Assembly: GCA_035938265.1 (NCBI GenBank)
Contig: DASZHA010000009.1
Span: 1 to 64,000, forward strand
DNA: 64,000 nt
Direction: 5' to 3'
DNA from: DASZHA01 sp035938265
Lineage (GTDB): Bacteria; Chloroflexota; Dormibacteria; DASZGP01
A program made the position numbers and the translations under genes. Positions 44,564 to 53,472 of this stretch are shown here, piece by piece; the first letter of the stretch is position 1; every line of letters begins with the position of its first letter. The notes beneath the pieces were generated by a model. It saw only the letters and a list, made by a program, of their open reading frames with translations, had not been told where the DNA came from and did no database searches.

Positions 44564-45828
44564 GCGCGCAGCGGGGCAGGGACGGCGGCAAGCACGACCA
44601 CAGCGACAGCGAGCCCGACAAGGCCAACATGGAGGCACCGGAGAACACGCCCCGCGTCGATGCCAGCCAGATCCAGGCCGGGCAGAGGCCACCCGACGAG
44701 GGCCGGCGTCGTGAGGAGTCTGCTTCCCGGGGCTCGACCAGTGGCACCAGCCAGGACTCGGGCGACGACCAGGACGGCGCGGTAGCCGTCGCCGAGAAGC
44801 CCGCCGCCAACGGCAACAACCGGATCGGGCTCAAGCGCGACGACTACAAGGGGGCGTCGACCACGCTGTGCGCCGGCTGCGGCCACAACGCGATCACCAA
44901 CCACATCGTGAGGGCCTTCTACGAGTACGGGGTGGAGCCCTACCGGCTGGCCAAGATGAGTGGGATCGGCTGCTCCTCCAAGGCGCCGGCTTACTTCGTC
45001 AGCCAGGCGCATGGCTTCAACGCCGTCCACGGCCGGATGCCGTCGGTCGCCACCGGCGCCAAGCTGGCTGACCGCGAGCTGATCGCCATCGGCGTCAGCG
45101 GCGACGGCGACACCGCCTCGATCGGCCTGGGCCAGTTCTGCCACATGATCCGGCGCAACCTCAACATGGTCTACATCTGCGAGAACAACGGGGTCTACGG
45201 GCTGACCAAGGGCCAGTTCTCGGCCACCTCGGAGATGGGCAGCAAGGCCAAGACCGGCGAGGTCAACCCCTTCGAGAGCATCGACATCTGCGGGCTCGCC
45301 ATCGAGCTCGGGTGCACGTTCGTGGCGCGCTCGTTCTCCGGCGACGGCAAGCAGGTGGTGCCGCTGATCGAGGCGGCGCTGGCCCACCGCGGCACGGCGG
45401 TCCTGGACATCATCAGCCCCTGCGTCACCTTCAACGACCATGAGGGCTCGACCAAGAGCTACAAGTACGTCAAGGAGCACGACATCGCCCTCCAGGACCT
45501 GGACTTCATCCCCTTCTTCGAGAACATCGAAGCCGACTACGACGAGGGCACCACCACCGAGATCGAGCTCCATGACGGCTCCAAGATCGTCCTCCGCAAG
45601 CTGGCTCACGGCGAGCACAACCCGCGCAGCCGCCAGGACGCCATGCGGGTGATCCACGAGGCTCGGGAGAAGGGCGAGATCCTCACCGGCATGATCTTCA
45701 TCGACGCCGTGCACCCCGACCTGGCCAGCATCGAGCGCATCCCCACGCGGCCACTGCGGGACTTCACCGAGACTGAGCTCCGCCCTAGCCGGCCGGAGTT
45801 CGCAGAGCTGATGAAGGACTACGCCTAA
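44560..45828 (+). CDS. korB: 2-oxoacid:ferredoxin oxidoreductase beta subunit with long N-terminal tail
   Basis: 422 residues. The first 85 or so are Ser, Asp, Glu, Gly and Arg rich, without hydrophobic segments, and look disordered. The TPP-binding body starts with LCAGCGHNAITNHIV and has SGDGDTASIGLG and CENNGVYGLTKGQ, the pyrophosphate and metal site. ATG 44560 overlaps the korA stop (ATGA) and has GAGGGAG seven bases upstream, so the long tail is real coding sequence. Its purpose is unknown. It pairs with korA; tRNA-Leu follows 45 bases later. Confidence 0.92.
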   Translation: MSAQRGRDGGKHDHSDSEPDKANMEAPENTPRVDASQIQAGQRPPDEGRRREESASRGSTSGTSQDSGDDQDGAVAVAEKPAANGNNRIGLKRDDYKGASTTLCAGCGHNAITNHIVRAFYEYGVEPYRLAKMSGIGCSSKAPAYFVSQAHGFNAVHGRMPSVATGAKLADRELIAIGVSGDGDTASIGLGQFCHMIRRNLNMVYICENNGVYGLTKGQFSATSEMGSKAKTGEVNPFESIDICGLAIELGCTFVARSFSGDGKQVVPLIEAALAHRGTAVLDIISPCVTFNDHEGSTKSYKYVKEHDIALQDLDFIPFFENIEADYDEGTTTEIELHDGSKIVLRKLAHGEHNPRSRQDAMRVIHEAREKGEILTGMIFIDAVHPDLASIERIPTRPLRDFTETELRPSRPEFAELMKDYA

Positions 45829-45873
45829 CCCGAGAAGGGCCGCGCCGGGCCATCTGTAAAATTGCAGGTTCGT

Positions 45874-45960
45874 GCCGCCCTGGTGGAATTGGTAGACACG
45901 CAACGTTCAGGGCGTTGTGAGCGCATGCTCGTGGAGGTTCGAGTCCTCTGGGCGGCACCA
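45874..45960 (+). tRNA. tRNA-Leu(CAG)
   Basis: An 87-base tRNA with encoded CCA. Acceptor GCCGCCC pairs with GGGCGGC, the D arm is closed by GTG/CAC, the anticodon stem CAACG/CGTTG encloses loop TTCAGGG with anticodon CAG at 45908-45910, and a long variable arm (GAGC/GCTC) marks a class II tRNA. It reads CUG. A TAAAAT box at 45857-45862 is a possible -10. It is not the CUC-reading tRNA expected to pair with the T-box specifier. Confidence 0.97.
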
Positions 45961-46008
45961 AACTGAGCGCACGCGGCGCAGTCCGCAGACGGGATGGGCC
46001 CTGCCGCC

Positions 46009-46260
46009 TTAGCCGAACTTGATGTTCGCGACGGAGACCAGGACGAAGACCAGGGTCAGGCCGATGGTGATCTGGAAGAGCGTCCGCTCCAGGCCGCGCT
46101 TGGTGCGGTAGCCACCGCCACTGTCGCCGCTGCCGCCACCGATGGTGCCGCCCAGGCCGCTGGTCGACTTGGGCGTCTGCAATAGCACCGAGACGATCAG
46201 CAGGATCCCCGTCACCAGCTGGATGACCTGGAGGACGGTGTGCAGCGGGAAGTTCTTCAC
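46009..46260 (-). CDS. secG: Protein-export membrane protein SecG
   Basis: 83 residues from GTG 46260; GTG 46278 would give 89. Two membrane helices (VIQLVTGILLIVSVLLQT and ITIGLTLVFVLVSVANI) are joined by a Gly/Ser-rich cytoplasmic loop with GGTIGGGSG, the SecG layout. It is the small partner of SecYE. No ribosome site is clear. It stands near the gap-pgk-tpi block, as in many Gram-positives, but is separated from it by the PLD and stress genes. Confidence 0.9.
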   Translation of the reverse strand: MKNFPLHTVLQVIQLVTGILLIVSVLLQTPKSTSGLGGTIGGGSGDSGGGYRTKRGLERTLFQITIGLTLVFVLVSVANIKFG

Positions 46261-46327
46261 GAGCGCCAAAGCTACCACAGGTCGACCCGGGCGCCAGCCG
46301 ACACGGCGGTGATATTGCGGGCGCAGA

Positions 46328-46333
46328 TATACT
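46328..46333 (+). promoter_or_regulatory. -10 element of the PLD lipoprotein gene
   Basis: TATACT ten bases before the ATG at 46344. A start site about seven bases on would give a 5' leader of only three bases. Confidence 0.45.
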
Positions 46334-46343
46334 TGTTGGTGGT

Positions 46344-47372
46344 ATGGGAAGAGCGGGGCTGCTGCTGTGCTTGGCCTTGGCCGGGTGCGGCAGCTTCGCC
46401 CCGTCGAGCGGCAATCCTGCGCTGCCCGATATCGGCGCCGCCGCACCCGGGCCGGTCACCCTCGGAGGCAGCTCCGTAGAGCTGCTCACCGACGGGCAGA
46501 TGGCGGTCGATCGCCTGCTGGCGGCGGTAACCGGCGCCCGGCAGAGCCTGGAGGCGGAGATCTACGAGTTCGATCGTAGCGACCTCGCCGACGCGATGGT
46601 GGCCGCGGTGCGGCGGGGTGTTGCCCTGACGGTGATCGCCGACCCCACCGTCGAGGTCAATGCCGCCACCCTGGCAAGGCTCCGCGCTGCGGGCGCCGTG
46701 GTGCGGCTCTTCCCCGATGGTCCGATGCAGATCGACCACGTCAAGCTGCTCCTGGCCGACCACGCCCTGGCGATCTTCGGGGGCATGAACTGGGGCCAGG
46801 GCTCGTACCTCAACCACGACTTCGACGTGGTCCTCAGCGGCCCGGCGGTGGCCCACGTCGAGGCGATCTTTGCCGAGGACATGGTGCGCACCGGCGCGAC
46901 GACGATGAGCTCCGCCCTCGCTCCCGGGGACCCGGACGAGCTCCGCCTCCTGACCAGCTACCCGGAGAACCAGGTGCGCCCCGCGGTGCTGGCGGCGGTC
47001 GCGGCCGCACATCAGGCGGTGTTCATCCAGATGTACGTGCTCACCGACGTCGAGGTGATGTCGGCGCTGTCAGCGGCGGCGCGCCGCGGGGTGGGCGTGT
47101 GGATCCTCTTCGACCCCAACCAGGAGCTCAATCAGGCCGCCGCCGCGCGGCTTCGACAGGCGGGGGTGATGGCACGCTTCTACCGCACCCGGGGGGAGAA
47201 ACTGCACGCCAAGGCCATGGTTGTCGACGGCCAGACCCTGGTGGTGGGATCGGCCAACTGGACCAGCTCCGGCTTCACCCGGAACCACGAACTCGACGTC
47301 GTCATCCGCAGCCCTGGGCTGGCAGCGCAGGCGCTGACCCGGATGGAGGCCGACTGGCAAGCGTCGGCCTAG
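46344..47372 (+). CDS. Phospholipase D-family lipoprotein
   Basis: 342 residues. A lipobox, LAGC with Cys15, follows a short hydrophobic stretch, so it should be a lipid-anchored exported protein and a substrate of Lgt encoded in this window. Two HxKxxxxD motifs are complete: His132, Lys134, Asp139 and His286, Lys288, Asp293, each followed by GGMNW or GSANW. Family members are phospholipases, phosphatidyl transferases or nucleases; the reaction here is not known. Convergent with the universal stress gene, seven bases apart. Confidence 0.88.
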   Translation: MGRAGLLLCLALAGCGSFAPSSGNPALPDIGAAAPGPVTLGGSSVELLTDGQMAVDRLLAAVTGARQSLEAEIYEFDRSDLADAMVAAVRRGVALTVIADPTVEVNAATLARLRAAGAVVRLFPDGPMQIDHVKLLLADHALAIFGGMNWGQGSYLNHDFDVVLSGPAVAHVEAIFAEDMVRTGATTMSSALAPGDPDELRLLTSYPENQVRPAVLAAVAAAHQAVFIQMYVLTDVEVMSALSAAARRGVGVWILFDPNQELNQAAAARLRQAGVMARFYRTRGEKLHAKAMVVDGQTLVVGSANWTSSGFTRNHELDVVIRSPGLAAQALTRMEADWQASA

Positions 47373-47379
47373 CGCGCGG

Positions 47380-47829
47380 CTACGTCGTGCGAACGATCAG
47401 CAGGCTGCAGGGCGCGTGGTGAGACACCTTGTTGGGCACGCTCCCCAGCACTCGGCCCAGCCCCGCCATGCCACGGTTGCCGACCACGATGAGGTCGGCG
47501 CCCTCGTCCGAGGCAACGCTGATCAGGGCGTCGGCAGCCTCGCCCAGGATGGCGTGCGTGGTGGCGTCCACCTCGGCATCGGCGGCCGCGGTCGCGGCGC
47601 TCCGGAGCATGAGGTCGGCCGCCTCCCGGGCTTCGCGCTCCCAGGTGGCATCGCCTGGTGCCGCCACCGCGGCGCCCCCCTCCGCGCCGATCATCGCCGC
47701 CGTTGGCAGCTTGCAGGCGGAGACGATGTGAAGCCGCGCCCCCGACGTCTTGCACAGCTCGATCGCGTGCGCCACCGCCTGCTCGGCGGTCTTGGATCCA
47801 TCGGTGCCAACAACGATTGCCTTGTACAT
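47380..47829 (-). CDS. Universal stress protein family member
   Basis: 149 residues from ATG 47829 (GAGGG five bases upstream). The fold's motifs are VVGTDGSKTAEQAV near the start and the ATP-binding type C-terminal GNRGMAGLGRVLGSVPNKVSHHAPCSLLIV. UspA-like proteins bind ATP and are induced in stress or stationary phase in related bacteria. An upstream open frame to 47904 lacks family sequence. Single gene with 99 bases before the next. Confidence 0.92.
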   Translation of the reverse strand: MYKAIVVGTDGSKTAEQAVAHAIELCKTSGARLHIVSACKLPTAAMIGAEGGAAVAAPGDATWEREAREAADLMLRSAATAAADAEVDATTHAILGEAADALISVASDEGADLIVVGNRGMAGLGRVLGSVPNKVSHHAPCSLLIVRTT

Positions 47830-47928
47830 GCCAGCCCTCATGCGTTGCCGATTACCGGGCCAGCCTAGCCGGTCAACGCGGCAGGCGTCCATGCAGTTCG
47901 GCACACTCGTAGCGCCGGGGCTCCAGGG

Positions 47929-48387
47929 TCAGGCCTGAGCGCGGCGGAAGGCCTCTCGGGCGTCAAGCCGTTCGCGAGTGTCCTCGCCCAGCAGGTAGGC
48001 GAGGACGACGAGGAACACCAGGGCCAGGGCCACCTCGCCGATGGCGCCCAACCAATCGGGGTTGCCGCTGGGCCGCGCCACAAGGTCGTTGAACACGTAG
48101 TAGAGCCGGAGGATGACCTCGAGGCCGGCGTATCCGACCGCCAGGCGCCAGGCCCAGCGACGCAGCGCCAGCAGCCAGAGGGTGCCGACAAAACCCACGG
48201 CGTTGAGCGTCAGCACCCCCAGCGTCAGCGGGTCAAAGCCGACGCGCCCCAGGGCGAAGGCGATCAGGTAGGCGCCGTGGAACGAAATCGAGAGAACCGC
48301 GGCAAGGCCGAGGAAGAGCGATGCCCCGATCAACTCCTGGGGTGGTACCGGCGCGCCCACTGGTGGAGGCTCACTGCCATAGGGCAT
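47929..48387 (-). CDS. Four-helix membrane protein, unknown function
   Basis: 152 residues with four predicted membrane helices (near 20-42, 52-75, 80-97 and 118-138) and a charged C-terminus. No family is recognised. It begins six bases after the tpiA stop and so is probably cotranscribed with the glycolysis block. The N-terminus is Pro-rich. Confidence 0.75.
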   Translation of the reverse strand: MPYGSEPPPVGAPVPPQELIGASLFLGLAAVLSISFHGAYLIAFALGRVGFDPLTLGVLTLNAVGFVGTLWLLALRRWAWRLAVGYAGLEVILRLYYVFNDLVARPSGNPDWLGAIGEVALALVFLVVLAYLLGEDTRERLDAREAFRRAQA

Positions 48388-48393
48388 GCGGGG

Positions 48394-49161
48394 CTAGGCC
48401 GGTGCCGGGACGGCAGCGCTGACGATCGCCAGGAAATCGGCCGCCACCAGGCTGGCGCCGCCAACCAGCGCCCCGTCGACGTTGGCCTCCGCCAGCAGCT
48501 CGCCGGCGTTGGCCGGCGTTACCGAGCCACCGTAGAGGATGCGAACCGCCTCCCCCACCGCGGTGCCGAGGGACTCGGCGACCAGCATCCGGACCAGGGC
48601 GCAGCTGGCTTCGGCGTGGGCGGGGGTGGCCGTCTTGCCGGTCCCAATGGCCCAGATCGGCTCGTAGGCCAGGACCAGCTCCAGGCCCTGCTCCTCGCTC
48701 AGCCCGGCCAGCGCCGCCGGCACCTGTCGCCCCAGCACCGCCTCGGTGCTGCCGGCCTCGTGCTCCTCGAGGGTCTCGCCGACGGCAACCAGCGGCCGCA
48801 GGCCGTGCCCGAGGGCGGCGCGCACCTTGCGGTTCACCTTCTCGTCGGTCTCGCCAAACAGCTGGCGGCGCTCGGAGTGGCCCAGCAGCGCGTAACGGCA
48901 CCAGCCGGCGACCATCAACGGCGAGATCTCCCCGGTGTATGCGCCCTTCTCCTCCCAGTACATGTTCTGCGCGCCCAGCCCGACCTCACTGCCCTCCAGC
49001 GCGTTGGACACGGGCCAGAGACTGGTGAACGGCGGCAGCACGGCGACCTCGACGTGGTCAAGCCTGGGCATCCCCGCAAGCAGGTCGGCGACCAGCGTCA
49101 GGGACTCGGGCACCGTCTTGTTCATCTTCCAGTTGCCCGCCACCAGCGGCATTCGGCTCAT
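48394..49161 (-). CDS. tpiA: Triosephosphate isomerase
   Basis: 255 residues. Interconverts the triose phosphates. GNWKMN at the N-terminus carries the catalytic Lys, LLGHSERR the His, and AYEPIWAIGTGKTA the catalytic Glu and flexible loop. It begins directly at the pgk stop, so translation is coupled. Length is normal. Confidence 0.97.
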   Translation of the reverse strand: MSRMPLVAGNWKMNKTVPESLTLVADLLAGMPRLDHVEVAVLPPFTSLWPVSNALEGSEVGLGAQNMYWEEKGAYTGEISPLMVAGWCRYALLGHSERRQLFGETDEKVNRKVRAALGHGLRPLVAVGETLEEHEAGSTEAVLGRQVPAALAGLSEEQGLELVLAYEPIWAIGTGKTATPAHAEASCALVRMLVAESLGTAVGEAVRILYGGSVTPANAGELLAEANVDGALVGGASLVAADFLAIVSAAVPAPA

Positions 49162-50346
49162 TCAGTCCTCCTCCAGCACCCTGATCCCGGGCAGGTCCTT
49201 GCCCTCGAGGAACTCGAGGGTGGCACCGCCACCCGTGGACACGTGGGTTATCGAATCCTCCAGGCCGAGCTGGGCCAGGGCCGCGGCAAGGTCGCCGCCG
49301 CCGACGATGCTGATGGCCGGCGATTTCGCCACCGCCCTCGCAACCGTCTCGGTGCCGCCGCGAAACGGCTCCATCTCGTAGACCCCCAGGGGTCCGTTCC
49401 AGACGATGGTTCCGGCCTCCTTCTCCGCGATCATGGCGAAGCCCTTCTGGGTCTCAGGGCCGATGTCGAGCATCATCCAGCCGGCGGGGATGCGGCGCGC
49501 GTCGACGACCTGGATGTTGGCGTCAGCTCTGAAGGCATCGGCCACGACGGCGTCGACCGGGAGGGCCAGCTTCTCGCGACCCGCATCCAACAAGCGTCGA
49601 GCGGTGTCGAGCTGGTCCTCTTCAACCTTGCTGTCGCCGACCGCGGCGCCGTCGGCCTTGAGCAGGGTGCACGCCATCGCGCCACCCACCAGCATGGCGC
49701 TCACCCGGGGCAGGAGGTTCTCCATGACCCCGATCTTGGTCGAGATCTTGGCCCCGCCGACGATCGCCACCAGCGGCTCGCGCGGGTTGTCCAGCACCTG
49801 GCTGAGGACGGTGACCTCCTTCTCCATCAGCAGGCCGGCGGCGCTCGGCAGCAGGTGGGCGACGCCCTCGGTTGAGGCATGGGCGCGGTGGGCGGCGCCG
49901 AAAGCGTCGTTCACATAGGCGTCGGCGAGGCCCGCCAGCAGCCGGCAGAACCCGGGGTCGTTGGCCTCCTCGCCCGGCTCGAAGCGCACGTTCTCCAGCA
50001 TCACCAGCTCGCCGGGGGCGAGCTCGGCGAGAAACAGCTCAACCGGCGGCCCGGCAACACCAGGGGCGACCTGGACGTGGATGCCGATGATCTCCTCGAG
50101 GCGCGCCGCCAGCGGCGCCACGCTCAGCTCGGGCACGACCTTGCCGCCGGGCCGGCCACGATGGGTGACCAGGCGGATCTCGGCGCCGAGGTTGAGGACG
50201 GCGCGGACGGTGGGCACGGCCGCACGGATGCGCGCGTCGTCAAGGATGCGGTCGCCATCGAAGGGGACGTTGAAATCGACGCGCAGCAGCACGCGCTTCT
50301 CGAAGAGGTCGAGGTCCCTGATCGTCCGTAGCCGACGTCGGGCCAC
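49162..50346 (-). CDS. pgk: Phosphoglycerate kinase
   Basis: 394 residues from GTG 50346, one base from the gap stop. Signature VLLRVDFNVPFDG at the N-terminus, ENVRF, VGGAKISTKIGV and the ATP-binding VGGGDLAAAL. It makes ATP from 1,3-bisphosphoglycerate. The longer frame to 50400 overlaps gap and has no family match. The usual GGGDT near the C-terminus is GGGDL, a mild change. Confidence 0.96.
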   Translation of the reverse strand: MARRRLRTIRDLDLFEKRVLLRVDFNVPFDGDRILDDARIRAAVPTVRAVLNLGAEIRLVTHRGRPGGKVVPELSVAPLAARLEEIIGIHVQVAPGVAGPPVELFLAELAPGELVMLENVRFEPGEEANDPGFCRLLAGLADAYVNDAFGAAHRAHASTEGVAHLLPSAAGLLMEKEVTVLSQVLDNPREPLVAIVGGAKISTKIGVMENLLPRVSAMLVGGAMACTLLKADGAAVGDSKVEEDQLDTARRLLDAGREKLALPVDAVVADAFRADANIQVVDARRIPAGWMMLDIGPETQKGFAMIAEKEAGTIVWNGPLGVYEMEPFRGGTETVARAVAKSPAISIVGGGDLAAALAQLGLEDSITHVSTGGGATLEFLEGKDLPGIRVLEED

Positions 50347-50347
50347 C

Positions 50348-51367
50348 TTAGTTGGCGTCGAAGCCCTTCTGCCCCATGAAGCGGATGAGATCGACCACAC
50401 GGCACGAGTATCCCCACTCGTTGTCGTACCAGCTCAGGACCTTGACCAGGTTGCCGTCGATGACCATCGTCGACTTGGCGTCGACGATGCTGGAGTGGCT
50501 GTCGCCCTCGAAGTCGGTCGAGACCAGCTCCTCCTCGGTGTAGCCCAGGATGCCGCTGAGGTCGTCCTCACTGGCACGCTTGAGGGCCGCGTTTACCTCC
50601 TCAGCGGAGGCCGGCTTCTCCAGCTCGGCGACAAGGTCAACCAGGGAGACGTCCCGCGTCGGCACCCGCAGTGACATCCCGTGGAAACGACCCTTCAGCG
50701 ACGGCATGACCAGGGACATGGCCTTGGCGGCGCCGGTCGTGGTGGGGATAACGTTGATGGCGGCCGCTCGCGCCCGGCGCTTGTCTTCGTGGGGCGCGTC
50801 GAGGAGCCGCTGGTCGCCCGTGTACGAATGGACGGTGGTCATCAACGCCGCCTTGATGCCGAAGGAGTCGTGCAGCACCTTGGCCACCGGGGCCAGGCAG
50901 TTGGTGGTGCAGGAGGCGTTGCTGACGATGTGGTGGAGGGCCGGGTCGTAGGCGTCCTCGTTGACCCCGATCACCACCGTGATGTCCTCGTTCTTGGCCG
51001 GGGCCGAGATCATCACCTTCTTGGCTCCGCCTTTCTCGATGTGGACCCTGGCCTTGTCGGCGTCGGTGAAGAAGCCCGTCGACTCGACCACCAGGTCGAC
51101 CCCGAGGTCGGCCCAGGGCAGGTTGCCGGGGTCGCGCTCCGCCAGCACCTTGACGCGTTGACCATCGACGATGAGGTGGTCGCCCTCGAAGCTCACCTCG
51201 CCGTCGTAGGCGCCCAGGACGCTGTCGTGCTTGAGGAGGTGAGCCAGCATCTCTGGGCTGGTGATGTCGTTGACGGCGATAACGTCGATGTCGTCGAAGC
51301 GCCGTGTCGCTCGGAAGACGTTGCGTCCGATCCTCCCGAACCCGTTTATCCCAACCTTGATGCCCAA
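50348..51367 (-). CDS. gap: Glyceraldehyde-3-phosphate dehydrogenase
   Basis: 339 residues from a TTG at 51367, preceded by AGGAGG about seven bases away. That ribosome site decides the start; the ATG further upstream (51394) would precede it. The motif KVGINGFGRIGRNVFRA opens the NAD domain and SNASCTTNC holds the catalytic Cys. The gene order whiA-gap-pgk-tpi is typical of Gram-positive-type genomes. A 115-base gap separates it from whiA, with no gene in it. Confidence 0.96.
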   Translation of the reverse strand: MGIKVGINGFGRIGRNVFRATRRFDDIDVIAVNDITSPEMLAHLLKHDSVLGAYDGEVSFEGDHLIVDGQRVKVLAERDPGNLPWADLGVDLVVESTGFFTDADKARVHIEKGGAKKVMISAPAKNEDITVVIGVNEDAYDPALHHIVSNASCTTNCLAPVAKVLHDSFGIKAALMTTVHSYTGDQRLLDAPHEDKRRARAAAINVIPTTTGAAKAMSLVMPSLKGRFHGMSLRVPTRDVSLVDLVAELEKPASAEEVNAALKRASEDDLSGILGYTEEELVSTDFEGDSHSSIVDAKSTMVIDGNLVKVLSWYDNEWGYSCRVVDLIRFMGQKGFDAN

Positions 51368-51482
51368 GGGATTCCTCCTTATTGCAGGTTTCACCCACGT
51401 TCACGACGGGTGGCACTCGGTACGAAGTGGGACGCCGGTAATCGGGCGGATCCGAACGGCGCTGCCGTCGGCGTGCCGACCT

Positions 51483-52388
51483 CTAATTTATCAGACCGGC
51501 TTCTTGGGCCACGGCGGAGAGACGGCGCAGCCGGGCATTGACCGCCGACTTGCTGAGGCCCATCCGCTCGGCCATCTGGCCCAGTGTCGCCGAGGGCATC
51601 GCCAGGCGGGTGCCGGCCATCTCTCGCAGCGCCACGGGCTGGTCGTCGAGAACCCTCGACGCCATCAGCCGCCGCACCTCGTCGACCTGGCGCAGACCGG
51701 TGGCCACGCTCCGGCGTAGGTTGGCGGTCTCAGAGTTGGCCTGCCGGTTGGCCTGCCCGCGAAGCTCGCGAAGGATGCGGTCGTTCTCGAAGCGGAGGAC
51801 CCCCTGGCTGGCGCCCATCGCCTTGAGCAGGGTGGTGACGTCGTCGCTGCCCTTGACATAGACCATCCAGCGGGCTCCCCGACGGCGGGTCCGCGGCCGC
51901 AGGCCAAGGCTGCGGACGGCGGCGACGATGGCGTCGGCGCCCGGCCGTCGCGTCAACCCAAACTCGAGGTGCGAGCCGCCCGGGCCGATGCTGACCACCC
52001 CGGCGGCGGTGAAGGCGCCGCGCAGGTAGGCCCGGCGGCAGCAGGCCCTGGCGGGCAGGGCTGCGGCAGGCGTCAGCTCGACCAGCGGGCCCCCGCGTTC
52101 GATGCCGACGTCATAGCTGGGCCGGACGTGGGTTCGACCGCGCTGGAAGTGGCCGGCGTGGGCTCCGTGTTCGCCGTCACCGCGGAGGGAACGACCCAGG
52201 CGCACGACCTTGCGCGCCGCGGCGCTGCTGGTCAGGCGAATGCTGAGGATGGTGGCGTCATCGCGGACCCTGGCCGCGGCGGCGAACCCCTTCAGCTCGC
52301 TCAGTTGGCAGCAGGCCCGGGGCTGCGCCAGGAGGGCGAGCTCGTGGCGCACGTCGGCGGTGAAGGACGCCCGGCCCTGGGCTGCCAT
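51483..52388 (-). CDS. whiA: WhiA-family DNA-binding protein
   Basis: 301 residues. The N-terminal part has the LAGLIDADG-like WhiA fold (ACCQLSELKGFA, ACCRRAYLRGAFTAAG), and the C-terminal helix-turn-helix is LGQMAERMGLSKSAVNARLRRL. In relatives it controls cell division or sporulation genes. It comes before the glycolytic operon in the same direction, in keeping with other Gram-positives. It has GAGG four bases before the ATG. A ten-codon reading frame lies just upstream (see finding). Confidence 0.93.
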   Translation of the reverse strand: MAAQGRASFTADVRHELALLAQPRACCQLSELKGFAAAARVRDDATILSIRLTSSAAARKVVRLGRSLRGDGEHGAHAGHFQRGRTHVRPSYDVGIERGGPLVELTPAAALPARACCRRAYLRGAFTAAGVVSIGPGGSHLEFGLTRRPGADAIVAAVRSLGLRPRTRRRGARWMVYVKGSDDVTTLLKAMGASQGVLRFENDRILRELRGQANRQANSETANLRRSVATGLRQVDEVRRLMASRVLDDQPVALREMAGTRLAMPSATLGQMAERMGLSKSAVNARLRRLSAVAQEAGLIN

Positions 52389-52460
52389 CCAGCCTCAGCT
52401 GCGCGGGTCGCGGTGGCGGACGATCATCGGGGCAGATTCTAGGGCCCCTCCCGCAGCCCA

Positions 52461-52466
52461 TATACT
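52461..52466 (+). promoter_or_regulatory. -10 element of lgt (leaderless type)
   Basis: TATACT, then seven bases, then GTG 52474. No ribosome site lies between. Confidence 0.6.
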
Positions 52467-52473
52467 CCCCGCC

Positions 52474-53472
52474 GTGGACCCGTGCAGCCTGCCGACCTGC
52501 CTGAAGATCGGGGTCGATCCCATCGCTCTCCACCTGGGCAGCTTCGCTCTCTACTGGTACGGGCTGCTGGTGGCCCTGGGCTTCATCATCGCCATCCGGG
52601 TCGGCAGCCGCGAGGCGGAAAAGGTCGGCCTCAACGCCGACCAGCTGCTGTCGGCGACGCTTGTGGGGGCGCTCTTCGGTCTGCTGACAGCTCGCGTCTT
52701 CTACGTGCTGCAGAACCAGCCGCAGTACTACGTCGACGGCAAGCATCTGGGTGAGGCGCTCTCGCTGTGGCAGGGCGGGCTGACCTTCTATGGCGGCATC
52801 TTCGGCGCGATCCTGGGGGTCTGGCTCTACACCGGCCGCTACAACCTGCCCCTGCTGCGCTTCCTCGACATCGGCGCCCTGGTCGCGCCGCTGGGCCAGG
52901 CCATCGGGCGGGTGGGCAACGTCATCAACGGCGACATCATCGGCATCAACACGCACAACTTCGGCATCGAATACACCAGCGGCAACAACCTCCTGCTCCC
53001 CACCGACCAGGTGGGCAAGGCGCAGCACCCCGTGGCGGTCTACGACATGTTCTGGGAGGCGGCACTGTTTGCGGCTCTCTTCTACCTCTGGCGCCGTCGT
53101 ATCCTCCGGCCGGGACAGGCTGCCGGCGTCTACCTCTTCGGCTTCTCCGCCGGCCAGCTGCTCATCGGCGGCTTTCGCGCCGCGCCCGTGGGCCAGTTCG
53201 GGCTCAAGGCGAACCAGCTCACGGCACTGCCGATCCTGGCGGCCGGGCTGTGGCTCTTTCTCCGCTCCACCCGGGGCGGGGCGACCTACAGCGAGGCGCC
53301 CATCGAGCCGGTGGCGGTGAGAAAGCCGAGGCCACGCCGGCCGGCGGGAACGGCGGTCCGGCGGACAGCCGGCGCCACGGGCGCGGCCAAGGTGGCGGCG
53401 CCACGAGCCCGCAGGGCGGCGGCGGCCCCGGCCAAGAAGAGCACCCGCAGGCCGCAGGCCAAGGGCGGCTAG
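52474..53472 (+). CDS. lgt: Prolipoprotein diacylglyceryl transferase with basic tail
   Basis: 332 residues from GTG 52474. It adds diacylglycerol to the lipobox Cys of secreted lipoproteins. About seven membrane helices; the family signature GRVGNVINGD (Asp where Glu is commoner) and the HPVAVYDMFWEAALF segment are present. The last 50 or so residues are Ala, Arg, Lys and Pro rich (repeated AxK and RR steps), an extension not needed for catalysis. The open frame before 52474 has no family sequence. It converges with uvrC, overlapping by four bases. Confidence 0.93.
   Translation: MDPCSLPTCLKIGVDPIALHLGSFALYWYGLLVALGFIIAIRVGSREAEKVGLNADQLLSATLVGALFGLLTARVFYVLQNQPQYYVDGKHLGEALSLWQGGLTFYGGIFGAILGVWLYTGRYNLPLLRFLDIGALVAPLGQAIGRVGNVINGDIIGINTHNFGIEYTSGNNLLLPTDQVGKAQHPVAVYDMFWEAALFAALFYLWRRRILRPGQAAGVYLFGFSAGQLLIGGFRAAPVGQFGLKANQLTALPILAAGLWLFLRSTRGGATYSEAPIEPVAVRKPRPRRPAGTAVRRTAGATGAAKVAAPRARRAAAAPAKKSTRRPQAKGG

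Noticed and set aside
45830..45873. Terminator between korB and tRNA-Leu
   Set aside because: Only a weak GC-rich stretch, with no clear hairpin plus T-run.
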